Shown piece by piece: positions 18,154-27,321 of a stretch of 38,078 nt of DNA (positions are counted from its first letter, which is position 1; every line of letters starts with the position of its first letter). The notes below the pieces were generated by a model, which was given only the letters and a program-made list of their open reading frames with translations, made no database searches and was not told the DNA's origin. The translations under genes were made by a program, and so were the position numbers. The stretch is from Deltaproteobacteria bacterium (GTDB lineage: Bacteria > Myxococcota_A > Polyangia > HGW-17). The stretch spans positions 1 through 38,078 of the forward strand of contig JAFGWM010000069.1 of the NCBI GenBank assembly GCA_016937155.1. Reading direction: 5' to 3'.

Positions 18154-18972
18154 TTATTTGGAAAGAATCTTGAAAGCGAGTTTTCTGGATCTCATGAATT
18201 TTTCAGGACCAGTTCCATGATATTTAATAAGTGCATCCTGAGCACCAGGAAGATTAAGTGAACCAAGAATCTTAACTAACTGAACCCTTACCGGCTCCGG
18301 ACCAAAATCATTTCTTTTCAGCATTGTCAGAATGCTGCTGATTATTCTCTCTTTTGATACTTTCTTATTATCCAAAGCAATTGCAAAAGTTCTGGCAGTT
18401 GTTATTCCACCGATGTATCCCAGAGCATCAACTGCTGCAATACTTCCAGCCCCAAAGAGAACAAGAAGATCCTTTTCAGCTGAGGCAATTTTTCTCTTCC
18501 CTATCAAAAATGCCGCTGTATTTCTGACGTTTGAATCAAAATCTCTTAGTGCCCTGATAAGAATATTATCTATTTTCGTCTTCAGAAGTTGATCTTTCCC
18601 TGTCTGTATTAAACTCAGAGCAGTGAGAGCAGCGGAACGAATTGAATGATTACGGTGTGAAGCGAAATACGACAGAGTCTTGAAGGATTTAACATTCCCT
18701 TTACTGCCAATTGCATTAATGATTGTCAGAGACAATTCAGGTGGGTGACCCAGCAGAAGCTGTCCTAGCAACTCATCAAGACTTGAGGGGGACTTTCGTT
18801 TTCCCAGTTCCTCAACAGCCTTCAGAGCATACTCCATATTGTTGCTTGTGAGAAATTTCAGCAAATCATCTTCAACCAGTTTGTTCCATCTTATTTTTGA
18901 CTTTCCTTGAGATATCGAAGGAATAGCAATAATCACGGAAAGAATTACCGGTAATAAAAATTTAAAGCGCAT
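18154..18972 (-). CDS. Secreted HEAT-repeat protein
   Basis: The 272-residue protein has a signal peptide (RFKFLLPVILSVIIAIPSISQG) without a lipobox Cys, so it is likely periplasmic. The remainder consists of HEAT-like repeats, for example NMEYALKAVEELGKRKSPSS, SIRSAALTALSLIQTGK and NVRNTAAFLIGKRK. The ATG at 18972 is chosen over the GTG at 18978 because GGAGG lies five bases before it. It precedes the propeller-HEAT lipoprotein by ten bases and probably forms a complex with it, which is inference. Confidence 0.8.
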   Translation of the reverse strand: MRFKFLLPVILSVIIAIPSISQGKSKIRWNKLVEDDLLKFLTSNNMEYALKAVEELGKRKSPSSLDELLGQLLLGHPPELSLTIINAIGSKGNVKSFKTLSYFASHRNHSIRSAALTALSLIQTGKDQLLKTKIDNILIRALRDFDSNVRNTAAFLIGKRKIASAEKDLLVLFGAGSIAAVDALGYIGGITTARTFAIALDNKKVSKERIISSILTMLKRNDFGPEPVRVQLVKILGSLNLPGAQDALIKYHGTGPEKFMRSRKLAFKILSK

Positions 18973-19448
18973 AAGCACCTCCAGACTTAAGTTAACCTAC
19001 AAATAACCGCACGTGAGATTATATCATATATGACTTCAGGTAAACCCTTAACTTCAAACTTGATACACTTTATCAGCCATGGGATCGTCCAAACCAGTGT
19101 TAAGGGATCAGTTTTTTATCTAAATCCTGAAAAAATGAAAATTCTCCCTACTCAATATTTTTTTAAAACTTCTAAAAATTCAATATTACATGTTATTTCA
19201 AACTGCAAATGAATCACCGGATAAAATACTGATAAATTGAGATTGTAAATTTTTGAAGTCTTTGGTACACATGTTGTGTTGTTATTAATTGGTGCTCCGT
19301 ATTTTTGTCCTTACTTTAGGAAAGAGGCTGATTCAGCAAAAATAATTGAACGCCCTTTCCTGTGTTAGAAAAGCGGAGTATCACAAGCTTCCGATAAACC
19401 CCGGAATTTAATCTATGCTATTTTTTCGGGTCAAAGGAGTTGGTAAGT
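18973..19448. other. Divergent intergenic region before mglB
   Basis: The 476-base stretch between the leftward HEAT operon and mglB contains no convincing gene; a 60-codon frame at 19030 lacks a ribosome site and protein-like composition. Near 19390-19397 there is TCCGATAA, close to a sigma-28 -10 element, but without a proper -35. AAGGAG at 19434-19439 serves mglB. Confidence 0.5.
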
Positions 19449-19922
19449 ATGGACGTATTGTATGTGGAGGAGTATCAGGCAATACAGAATGTGGTTGAGC
19501 GGTTATACCGTGATTCCAATTCGATGGCTGTTTTGCTCATAGACAAGAACGGTCAGGAAATTGCCTCCGCCGGCCAGATCGAGGAACTTGATACAACTTC
19601 GCTTTCCTCTCTGACAGCAGGAAATGTTGCTGCCACCGGTGGAATTGCCAAGTTACTGGCGGAGAAAGAATTTACCGGGCAAACCCATGAGGGAGAGCAC
19701 ACCAATATTCATATTACAATTGTTGCTCAAAGGATAATTCTGGTCGTGCTGTTCGACCAGCATACCTCCCTTGGACTGGTAAGACTTCGAGTCAAAAAAG
19801 CATCAAAGGAGCTGGAAGGAATTCTTGACAGCATTAATTCCAAAACACAGCAACCATCACAGCCGTCAATCTTTGAAGAGATTACGGATGATGATATTGA
19901 TAATCTCTTTAACGATGACTAA
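19449..19922 (+). CDS. mglB: MglB, Roadblock-family GAP for MglA
   Basis: The 157-residue protein closely fits Myxococcus MglB in length and motifs: LIDKNGQEIASAGQ, DTTSLSSLTAGNVAATGG, SLGLVRLRVKKAS and the acidic tail EITDDDIDNLF. MglB dimers stimulate MglA GTP hydrolysis and mark the lagging cell pole. The ATG at 19449 is preferred over the TTG at 19440 because AAGGAG lies nine bases before it. mglA follows after ten bases, the usual pairing. Confidence 0.95.
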   Translation: MDVLYVEEYQAIQNVVERLYRDSNSMAVLLIDKNGQEIASAGQIEELDTTSLSSLTAGNVAATGGIAKLLAEKEFTGQTHEGEHTNIHITIVAQRIILVVLFDQHTSLGLVRLRVKKASKELEGILDSINSKTQQPSQPSIFEEITDDDIDNLFNDD

Positions 19923-19932
19923 GGGCTGAGGC

Positions 19933-20520
19933 ATGTCATTCATAAACTATTCGTCGAGGGAAATTAACTGTAAGATAGTTTACTATGGTCCCGGTCTTTG
20001 TGGTAAGACCACGAACTTGCAGTACATATACAACAAAACAAGTTCCGAAGCCAAGGGCAAGATGATTTCTCTTGCCACAGAAACGGAACGAACCCTGTTT
20101 TTCGACTTTTTACCCCTTAGTATGGGTGATATACACGGGTTTAAAACCAGATTTCATCTTTATACCGTTCCCGGTCAGGTATTTTATGATGCATCCCGAA
20201 AACTCATTTTAAAAGGTGTTGATGGGGTAGTATTTGTAGCTGATTCTCAGATTGAGAGGATGGAAGCAAACCTTGAATCTCTTGATAATCTGAGGGAAAA
20301 TCTTGAAGAGCACGGTTTTGATCTGGATAAACTCCCGTATGTTGTTCAATACAACAAACAGGATTTGCCCAACGCAGCGCCGATTGAGGAGTTGAAAAAC
20401 CTTCTTAATCCTACAAATGTCCCTGATTATCCCGCTATAGCCACCACAGGTGAAGGTGTATTTCAGACACTTAAAGCAGTAGCCAAACTGGTTCTGCTTG
20501 AACTGAAGAAGAAACGCTAG
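19933..20520 (+). CDS. mglA: MglA, Ras-like polarity GTPase
   Basis: The 195-residue protein has the same length as Myxococcus MglA. It shows the P-loop GPGLCGKTT (residues 19-27), the switch-1 segment with Arg53 and Thr54, switch-2 PGQ with Gln82, and the base-recognition motif NKQD at 141-144. Arg53 and Gln82 are the residues used for hydrolysis in this family. GTP-bound MglA sits at the leading pole and sets polarity of pili and gliding machinery. It is paired with mglB, and its stop touches the convergent signalling operon at 20521. Confidence 0.96.
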   Translation: MSFINYSSREINCKIVYYGPGLCGKTTNLQYIYNKTSSEAKGKMISLATETERTLFFDFLPLSMGDIHGFKTRFHLYTVPGQVFYDASRKLILKGVDGVVFVADSQIERMEANLESLDNLRENLEEHGFDLDKLPYVVQYNKQDLPNAAPIEELKNLLNPTNVPDYPAIATTGEGVFQTLKAVAKLVLLELKKKR

Positions 20521-21174
20521 TCATCTGGAATTATCTGTTCGTACAATTTTAAGATTATCAAACCATGAGTCCGAAGCCCAGTTGCTGAAGGCAAAGTATT
20601 CATTTCCGCTTTTATAAAGACTGGCACTGTCCTTCAATGTAAGAACATGGACACCATCAATATACCAGGAAAGAGTCAGTGTTCCATCCTTGAGGGTGCT
20701 AGAAATCTTCCAGTGCTGATACACCCCTTTTTTCGCAAGTACTTTTCTCGTGTGCAGAAGATTTTTTGCATGCTCAAACCTTCTTGCGATAAATGTTTTT
20801 GTATTCTTCCATCCGCCAAGACAAAAAACATACCCCGTTGCTACATAAGCTCCCTTATTATGAGCGAAACTTTTCCCGTCGCCAAAAAGCTCAATTTTCA
20901 CATCCCCATCTGCCGTATTACTCTTGGCATCAAACTCAATATCCACATTTGGACCGATTCTTTTTTTCAGCCAGAGTGGATGATTATATGCCCCTGTAAT
21001 ATTCAATTCCCCCTTTATTATCAGATATCTTCCAATAGTATCAAACCATGGACGGGAAATATCAGCCCTGTTAAAATCATCTTTAAATGAAGTTATGGTA
21101 GGATTTTCATTACACCCTGATAAAAAAAACATCCCTAGAAGAATTGCATTCATAAGTTTGATAAATTTCATCAT
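20521..21174 (-). CDS. Lipoprotein with lectin-like (LamG-type) fold
   Basis: The 217-residue lipoprotein has a lipobox (LSGC) at residues 18-21. The mature part looks like a concanavalin/LamG-like beta sandwich: DDFNRADISRPWF at the start, HPLWLKKRIGPNVDIEFDAKS, VKIELFGDGKSF, HWKISSTLKDG, LSWYIDGVHVLTL and a closing WFDNLKIV strand. Such domains bind carbohydrates or form 3-keto-disaccharide-hydrolase-like folds, but no catalytic residues can be assigned. It overlaps the preceding regulator gene by four bases as the last gene of the operon. Confidence 0.7.
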   Translation of the reverse strand: MMKFIKLMNAILLGMFFLSGCNENPTITSFKDDFNRADISRPWFDTIGRYLIIKGELNITGAYNHPLWLKKRIGPNVDIEFDAKSNTADGDVKIELFGDGKSFAHNKGAYVATGYVFCLGGWKNTKTFIARRFEHAKNLLHTRKVLAKKGVYQHWKISSTLKDGTLTLSWYIDGVHVLTLKDSASLYKSGNEYFAFSNWASDSWFDNLKIVRTDNSR

Positions 21175-22259
21175 TCTCCCAGGCCCAGTTTCTTGCGCAC
21201 TATGTTCAGATTAACCTGTAGAATTTTATTGTTTTCATCCAGTTGCTTTGCTTTTTCCCAGAAGAAAAGGGCTCCTTTAAAATCACCCGTCATGTAGCAG
21301 TCCAGCCCTTCTTCAAAAAGAGAATTATAATCAGGTTTACCGTCAGGATCAGTCTTCTTTTCCGAAAGTTTTCCTAATTTTTCACTCAGTTCCTTTTCAA
21401 CCCTGTTATGCTGGATTTTTATTGCCTCTTCCAGGTGCTCTCTCTGAAATGAGACCAGATTAGAATTTACTACTTTATGAACTGTTCTTCCACGGTGTAC
21501 AACAATTGTGATTATCTGGGGAGTTCCCATTTCACTGAATTCAGTCTGAATCTGAAGAATTCCCTTTCCGGAATTAATTCCACTGAGCATTCCCATAGGT
21601 TTTTCAATTTTCAACTGAGGCTCTTCCACCAAAGATGATTCAATGCTGGAGAAATCCACATCACTAACCCTTATATGAAAAGTTCCATCATCGGTTTCTG
21701 TTAACTCTTCAAGTACATCAAAACCATCTTCTATTTCTTCAAAGTCAACTTCTCCACGAACAACATCCAGACGGTAATTCTTATTCTCAGTAAAAACCTC
21801 AATAATTCCTGTAATTGCCTGATTCTCACAAAACTGCAGAATTTTAACAAAAGGAAGTGCCGCAAGGTTCCCTCTGAATTCCCTTCTGTATCCGACTGAT
21901 TGCCTCTGCAGAATATTTCTGATTTTTGCAGCAAGTATTCCCGGGTGCAAAGGTTTTGTCAGGTAATCATCGGCACCTGTTTCCAGTCCTTTAATAACTG
22001 CCTGTGGATCATCCAGACTTGAAATGAAAATAAAAGGCAAAGTTTTTTCAGGAAAATTTGTTTTCACTGCTTTCTGAAAATCAAATCCAGTCATATCAGG
22101 CATCATCACATCTGATACAATTAATTCGACCTGGTGATTTTTCAGATATTCAAGACCTGAAAGAGGGTTGTCAGCGTATGTAACTTCAAATCCTGAAGAA
22201 TTCAACTCTTCAATGCAAAAACTCGAAAAATCAACATCATCATCTACAAATAAAATCAT
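21171..22259 (-). CDS. Response regulator: receiver, DUF4388, TPR
   Basis: The 362-residue protein begins with a receiver domain (acidic VDDD near the start, phospho-acceptor Asp50 in SDVMMPD, and the Lys of DDYLTKP). A DUF4388/PATAN-type domain (about 125-210, FRGNLAALPFVKILQFCENQ) follows, then a mixed region, and the C terminus is TPR-like (GLDCYMTGDFKGALFFWEKA). It has no DNA-binding or enzyme domain, so output is probably through protein contacts. The ATG at 22259 is chosen over the TTG at 22265. It follows the Roadblock gene by two bases and is the likely partner of the upstream histidine kinase. Confidence 0.85.
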   Translation of the reverse strand: MILFVDDDVDFSSFCIEELNSSGFEVTYADNPLSGLEYLKNHQVELIVSDVMMPDMTGFDFQKAVKTNFPEKTLPFIFISSLDDPQAVIKGLETGADDYLTKPLHPGILAAKIRNILQRQSVGYRREFRGNLAALPFVKILQFCENQAITGIIEVFTENKNYRLDVVRGEVDFEEIEDGFDVLEELTETDDGTFHIRVSDVDFSSIESSLVEEPQLKIEKPMGMLSGINSGKGILQIQTEFSEMGTPQIITIVVHRGRTVHKVVNSNLVSFQREHLEEAIKIQHNRVEKELSEKLGKLSEKKTDPDGKPDYNSLFEEGLDCYMTGDFKGALFFWEKAKQLDENNKILQVNLNIVRKKLGLGE

Positions 22260-22261
22260 CT

Positions 22262-22762
22262 TCAATTCCCCGCTTTACTGGAAAACAAAATTTGTCTGAT
22301 ACTACTGGAGACTATCTCCAGTTGCGCCCGGACATCATAATCCTGACTGCTTGTAACCAGTAAATATGCACTATTTCCTTCCTCCAGATAAAATTTATAT
22401 ATACTAATCTTGTCCAGAAGATTGAAATCCAAACTCACAAAACAGAGATCGCTGTGATTTAATAATTTCCCAATTGTAATGAGTGTTTCCCCAAATATTG
22501 ATGCTACTGCAGCATTATTTTCTGTATCAGGCATATCTGAAGATGAGGCAATAACAAGTCCTCTGCTGTCAGAAATAAGTGCCTTGTATACACCGGTATT
22601 TGAACACATATCATCAAGCAGCATCTGCAGAGCAGTTTCGCGGTTGATATCTGAAAATATATTTTCGCGTTCCTCAATGTTTTCAGGAATTAAATCCAAT
22701 TCATCCAGCAATAGTGCTGCCTTTTCAATCTCAGAAAAGTCCTTGAACTTCTTCATCTTCAT
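22262..22762 (-). CDS. Roadblock/LC7-like protein
   Basis: The 166-residue protein has the Roadblock alpha-beta pattern in its last ~120 residues: MLLDDMCSNTGVYKALISDSRGLVIASSS, a central helix (NNAAVASIFGETLITIGKLL), and the paired strands CFVSLDFNLL and SAYLLVTSS. These proteins bind small GTPases such as MglA. The start could be 22762 or 22756; AGGAG lies three or nine bases before them. It overlaps the ParA-like gene by about 30 bases, so translation is coupled. Confidence 0.7.
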   Translation of the reverse strand: MKMKKFKDFSEIEKAALLLDELDLIPENIEERENIFSDINRETALQMLLDDMCSNTGVYKALISDSRGLVIASSSDMPDTENNAAVASIFGETLITIGKLLNHSDLCFVSLDFNLLDKISIYKFYLEEGNSAYLLVTSSQDYDVRAQLEIVSSSIRQILFSSKAGN

Positions 22763-23540
22763 TTTCTCCTGACTTACTGACAATTTCCCGTTCTCTTAAC
22801 TCCAGAGCAAGTTCGAAATAATTTCTTGATGCCTTTACAGCTTTTGAACTCATTCCAGCGGGAATTGCATTTATTGAAATATCTTCATACAGGTAATCAT
22901 GTTTTATAACAGTTGAAAAAAGCCATTTTGGATTAAACTGTTCCTTTACTGACTTAAAAATCTCAAGCTCTGTTCTTGAAGCATAATCCAACATTGTCAC
23001 CAGAATTCCCTCAAGACCCGGATTTTTTTTTCGACCTTTAATATCCTTGAGAAATTCCAGAAAGACAGGTAATGATCTCACCGATGTATTTCTCATATTA
23101 AGAGGAACAAGCACACTGTCTGAAATTGAAACAAGTGCCCTCACAACAGGCCCGATACCCGCCGGGCAATCCAGCAAAGTATAATCATAACCTTCACTCA
23201 TTTTTTTTACAATTTCCCCAGCCTGGACCTGACCTCTGGTTGAATCAAACTTCCTCACCGATTGAAGAGAATATTTTCCACTCGAACAGCTGCTCAGTTT
23301 TCCATTTCTGGCTTTTACTATACATTCCTGAGGCTGGGCCTGACCGGAAATAATATCAAGAAAACCCTTCATCTGTTTATCTCTGATATTTGTCCCTAAG
23401 GACAATCCTCCCTGAGGATCACCGTCCAGCAACAGTACTGAATAGCCCATGGATGAGAGGCTGAATCCAAGATTCAGAGCGGTGGTTGACTTTCCAACAC
23501 CGCCTTTTTGACTTGCAATTGAAATAATTCTATCAGTCAT
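22731..23540 (-). CDS. ParA/MinD-type ATPase
   Basis: The 269-residue protein has the deviant Walker A KGGVGKST (residues 11-18), LLLDGDPQGGLSLG and the LLDCPAG Walker B region. This is the ParA class that positions cargo such as chromosomes or chemotaxis clusters on the nucleoid or pole. There is no ParB gene or helix-turn-helix nearby, so it is an orphan ParA. Its place between the histidine kinase and a Roadblock gene, next to mglBA, suggests a role in localising signalling proteins, which is inference. The C terminus is acidic and includes the region overlapping the next gene. Confidence 0.88.
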   Translation of the reverse strand: MTDRIISIASQKGGVGKSTTALNLGFSLSSMGYSVLLLDGDPQGGLSLGTNIRDKQMKGFLDIISGQAQPQECIVKARNGKLSSCSSGKYSLQSVRKFDSTRGQVQAGEIVKKMSEGYDYTLLDCPAGIGPVVRALVSISDSVLVPLNMRNTSVRSLPVFLEFLKDIKGRKKNPGLEGILVTMLDYASRTELEIFKSVKEQFNPKWLFSTVIKHDYLYEDISINAIPAGMSSKAVKASRNYFELALELREREIVSKSGENEDEEVQGLF

Positions 23541-23561
23541 AAAATATCTCCTGTCAGTACG

Positions 23562-26438
23562 TCATATAGTATCAGGATTATGAGATAATGGAATATTCGC
23601 CTTCAGATTCTTTAAAAAACGCATGATTGATACAGCAACTTCACTTTCAAGGAGTGGAGTAACAAGAAAGTCCTCAAAATCATTATGACCGGGTTGTTCA
23701 TTAAATACTCTGATTACATGCGAAAAATCATGTATATAAGACTCCGGAATATTTGAGTCACCTGCAGTTACCAACAGCGAGGAAGGAATCACAGGGGATT
23801 TTTCACTGAAAATAAAATATGGAAAATTCCGGAGGGAAAGCTGTCTCTCAAAAAATTTTAAGGTTAAGGAATCAAGATTATTAAGAACAGCAAAGTTTTT
23901 TATCATCAATCTGTCCGGATAGAAAACGGTAAATCTTACCCCATCAGATGTATTTTCCACATTAATGCTGCCTCCGGAAAGGTTCACTATTTCTCTCACA
24001 ATATAAAGCCCAAGACCTGAACCGGATTTTGAGGAAAATTTCTGAGCTAGAGAAAAACTCTGAAAATATTTTTTAAAGATGCTGGGCAAATCATTCACCG
24101 GAATTTGAGGCCCCTCATTTTCCACACTGATGGAAACACCATCTTCACCTGTTTTTATCAGGATAGTAATTCTGCCATTTTCGGGAGTGAACTTTATTGC
24201 ATTGGACAAAAGATTGCTTAACACCTGGGCTGTTTTTTCAATGTCCAGATAAAGCGGATATATGTAGTCTGCAGTATCAATTGAAATAATGAGTTTCTTT
24301 TTCGCTGTTTCCATCTCAAAAACTGAAAGTATATCCGTTACAATATCACGCAAAATACCTGGTTTTAATTCCAGCTCCATTTTTCCATTTTCAATTTTTT
24401 CAAGTTCAAGCATCACTTTAAGCAGATTCAGGCCTCTCTGGCTTAACTCGATAACTCTGTCAAGCTTCCTGTCAGCCTCAGAAGTGATTCCATGGGTATT
24501 CTTAATTCCCGAAGCAACAGACATAATAGCATTAAAGGGTGCCTTAAGATCATGCCTGACAATAGCCATCATATCGCTTTTAAAATTACTGAGTTTTTCA
24601 AGTTCAGAAGCCTTTTCCTTCAATTGTTCAGCCTGCAATCTGAGCAATATCTGATTCTGAATTCTTTCCGTGATATCCTTAAACTGCCCCATGTACCCGA
24701 GAAGCTTCCCCGATGCATTTTTAACACCTGATATAGTCAATTGAATATTGAGTTTTTTACCATCACTGGTCTGATCAACAACCTCTCCGGTCCAAGAGCC
24801 GCTTGCCGGATCATTAAGGTTTTTCCACATCTCTTCATAAATCTCATCAGGGGTCTCACTGGAAGAAAAAATATCAGGTCTCAAACCTTTCAGTTCATCA
24901 ATTTCATATTTAAAAAGCTTTAAAAATGAATGATTTGCATCAATAATTATTGCATCAGAGTCTGTAAAAATAACTGCTTCACCACTTGTAAGAAAATTTT
25001 TATAGAAAAATGAAAGTGTTCCAAGAGTTTCCATTGAAACAGATTCATATTTAACCGAATCGGAGTCATCAGCCGATTTGTCTTTTCCTACTGAATCAAC
25101 AAGAAAAATTCCGTCTCCTCCTGATAGTATTTTCGTTGGATTTGGAGCTGCATTTAAAATGTGCTCAATATCAGCCTCGTCAAACCGAAAAAACTGTCTG
25201 AAACCTTCAAGAGTCTGCAGGTTTTTTTTATCAGACAGACGGGATTCATGAAATACATCGATGGCAATATCAACAAGAGCAGGATCATACTGAGTTCCTC
25301 TCCCCTTTTCAATTCTCCTCACAGCTTCTTCAAAATCAAGCCCTCTCCGGTAGGATCTGTCTGTTCTCATGGCATCCCAGGAATCAGCTAAAGCAAGAAT
25401 TCTTCCTATCAGAGGAATGTTTTCACCAGAATTACCATAGGGATACCCCATTCCATTATAAAACTCATGATGGGCTGCAGCACTATAAGCAAGATGTTTC
25501 AGGTGAGTAATGGAGGACAGCATATTAATAGTGTCCTGAGCATGTTTTTTTACAATGAGCCATTCAGTTTTATCCAGAGGACCTGTTTTATTTAGCAGCG
25601 CTCTTGGGACACCCACTTTACCAACATCATGCAAAAGGCCAGCCCATAAAACATCCCATCTGTTCACAGTGTTTTCACCAAGTTTGGATGCAATCTGCCA
25701 TGCATACCATGTAACCCTGACACTATGGCCCATGGTATAGGAGTGCTTATGATCAATTATTCGAGCGAGAACCCAGAGGAGTTGAATCAGGATTTCAACA
25801 ACCGAGAAATCACTTATAGACGCAGGAACAGCATTTATTTCAAATACTTTATTTTCCAGCCATTTCTGATCAGTCAGATTTTCAACAAGAGCAGGATGAT
25901 CATTCAGGTAGTTGAGACCTGCCCTGGCGATTTCTGGAGAAACTTCCTTTCCTGAAAGACTCTGTATAAAGATTTTCAGGTTTGGGTTTGAGTAAGTTCT
26001 GATATGAATGTCAATAAGATCTGCCAGCAGGATAAGACCTGCCCCATCAGGAACTTCACTGCCTGAAAGTTTTCTGGGATGTCCGGTTCCATTATAATGT
26101 TCATGATGTTTTTCTATGAATTCAATGATATCTTTAAAAAACTTCAGTGGTTTTAAAATATCAGCCCCGGTTATTGAGTGCATAAATATTTCATGAACAA
26201 GGTTCCCCGCACGCATATAATGCAGAATATGATTTGAAAGCTCTATTCCGCCAATGTCATGCAGCAATCCGGCATGATACATTTCCGGAGCACTTAGATT
26301 TTCAATATAGCCACTTATCTCATGACATAAAAACCCCACTCTGAATGAGTGGCTCAACTTCTCCCCTTCATCAAAATCCATAGTCAGGGACAGAATCCTA
26401 ATCAAATCGTTAAAAAGTCTTGTCTTTTCAAAAAGCAT
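23562..26438 (-). CDS. Hybrid HD / HD-GYP / PAS / histidine kinase
   Basis: The 958-residue protein combines an HD-type domain with LLHDIGG and HHEHYNGTGHP (about 30-150, GYP read as GHP), a full HD-GYP domain with LLHDVGK and HHEFYNGMGYP (about 225-400), a PAS domain (about 482-594), a HisKA with RHDLKAP (His629), and an HATPase domain (about 724-842) with N and G boxes intact. A further ~115 residues of unassigned alpha-beta sequence follow. HD-GYP proteins hydrolyse c-di-GMP. The ATG at 26438 is preferred to a GTG at 26516 that would overlap the upstream gene, but neither has a strong ribosome site. Confidence 0.88.
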   Translation of the reverse strand: MLFEKTRLFNDLIRILSLTMDFDEGEKLSHSFRVGFLCHEISGYIENLSAPEMYHAGLLHDIGGIELSNHILHYMRAGNLVHEIFMHSITGADILKPLKFFKDIIEFIEKHHEHYNGTGHPRKLSGSEVPDGAGLILLADLIDIHIRTYSNPNLKIFIQSLSGKEVSPEIARAGLNYLNDHPALVENLTDQKWLENKVFEINAVPASISDFSVVEILIQLLWVLARIIDHKHSYTMGHSVRVTWYAWQIASKLGENTVNRWDVLWAGLLHDVGKVGVPRALLNKTGPLDKTEWLIVKKHAQDTINMLSSITHLKHLAYSAAAHHEFYNGMGYPYGNSGENIPLIGRILALADSWDAMRTDRSYRRGLDFEEAVRRIEKGRGTQYDPALVDIAIDVFHESRLSDKKNLQTLEGFRQFFRFDEADIEHILNAAPNPTKILSGGDGIFLVDSVGKDKSADDSDSVKYESVSMETLGTLSFFYKNFLTSGEAVIFTDSDAIIIDANHSFLKLFKYEIDELKGLRPDIFSSSETPDEIYEEMWKNLNDPASGSWTGEVVDQTSDGKKLNIQLTISGVKNASGKLLGYMGQFKDITERIQNQILLRLQAEQLKEKASELEKLSNFKSDMMAIVRHDLKAPFNAIMSVASGIKNTHGITSEADRKLDRVIELSQRGLNLLKVMLELEKIENGKMELELKPGILRDIVTDILSVFEMETAKKKLIISIDTADYIYPLYLDIEKTAQVLSNLLSNAIKFTPENGRITILIKTGEDGVSISVENEGPQIPVNDLPSIFKKYFQSFSLAQKFSSKSGSGLGLYIVREIVNLSGGSINVENTSDGVRFTVFYPDRLMIKNFAVLNNLDSLTLKFFERQLSLRNFPYFIFSEKSPVIPSSLLVTAGDSNIPESYIHDFSHVIRVFNEQPGHNDFEDFLVTPLLESEVAVSIMRFLKNLKANIPLSHNPDTI

Positions 26439-26493
26439 ATCCGACTCATTTCTGATATGGAACCTGCCAGCAAAATAGTGAAATGAATAATTT

Positions 26494-27240
26494 TTATGGA
26501 ACAGGGAAAGAATCACCCATTAGATCAAGACCACACTCAAGACCATCAATCCAGTTAATGAATTTTTCAACCGCAACAGGGGTTTTAATCATTGCCCCAT
26601 GCTGGGGAGCTATAATTTCAATATCTAGTTTTCTTGCAGTATTTGCCCACATTTTCATGGCTTTCCGGCAGGGAATGTATCTCCTGTGGAAAGGATCCAT
26701 GTATTGAACATGTGCATCAAAATCATCAGTTTCCTGCCACGGAGCACCTAAGCTGGCACCAAGATCCCCAGTGTAAAGAATTTTCAATTCTGGATCATAA
26801 ACCTGAAAATTACCGGAACTGTGAAGAAAGTGTGCAGGAATAAATTTAAGATCAATTCCGCCAAGATTGACAAGCATTCCCTCATCAGGAATTGGTGTTA
26901 TCCTGTCAATAACATACTGATCAATTCCAAAATGAGGAATAAACCTCATCCAGAGTTCACTGAGAAATGCTCTGGCATCAGTCATCATCAACCAACCGTT
27001 GGCAGCAGCTATGATATCCGGATCCTGATGACTGAAGAAGAGATATTTAATAGAGGTTGATTTAACAACAGATGAAAGCTGGCTGAATAGACTTGTATAG
27101 ACTTTATGCCCCCCTGGATCCAGAATCATGGTTTCATCGTTTTTTATTATTAGGTGCTGATTGGCCTGCACCATATGGCCGGAACCCAGATCGTGAAACA
27201 TCACTGCTTTACTGTTTTGTGCCTGTGATATAGTAATCAT
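26494..27240 (-). CDS. ODP-type di-iron metallo-beta-lactamase-fold protein
   Basis: The 248-residue protein has the flavodiiron-type beta-lactamase fold. Its metal motif reads His71-Gln-Asp73-Pro-Asp75 instead of HxExD, with further ligand candidates in AHFLHSSGN (His137 or His140), Asp159 in YTGDLG and His214 in PQHG. HQDPD variants occur in oxygen-binding ODP proteins, which serve as di-iron oxygen sensors in some chemotaxis systems. There is no flavodoxin domain, so NO/O2 reductase activity is not expected. The ATG at 27240 is preferred over the TTG at 27285. The kinase gene follows after 55 bases, so an oxygen input to that kinase is a reasonable inference. Confidence 0.75.
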   Translation of the reverse strand: MITISQAQNSKAVMFHDLGSGHMVQANQHLIIKNDETMILDPGGHKVYTSLFSQLSSVVKSTSIKYLFFSHQDPDIIAAANGWLMMTDARAFLSELWMRFIPHFGIDQYVIDRITPIPDEGMLVNLGGIDLKFIPAHFLHSSGNFQVYDPELKILYTGDLGASLGAPWQETDDFDAHVQYMDPFHRRYIPCRKAMKMWANTARKLDIEIIAPQHGAMIKTPVAVEKFINWIDGLECGLDLMGDSFPVP

Positions 27241-27321
27241 ATCTTTTTTCCCGTATGACCATAAAATGGTCGCATTTTTAATCAATTAATACCTGAACCC
27301 CCTCAGGTAAAAAACAACCAA

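Noticed and set aside
19030-19212. 60-codon frame before mglB
   Set aside because: It has no ribosome site, no family-like composition and lies in AT-rich intergenic sequence.
19376-19397. Sigma-28-like -10 (TCCGATAA) before mglB
   Set aside because: There is no TAAA at 14-16 bases upstream, so it is not called as a promoter.
22731-23540. ParABS plasmid-partition or replication origin locus
   Set aside because: No parB, parS palindromes or rep gene are seen; the ParA is embedded in a signalling operon.
24289-24654. 121-codon plus-strand frame inside the kinase gene
   Set aside because: It is a Ser/Ile-rich shadow of the minus-strand kinase domains, with no ribosome site.
26494-27240. Flavodiiron NO/O2 reductase
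   Set aside because: There is no flavodoxin domain, and the first metal motif has Asp in place of Glu, as in ODP-type sensors.
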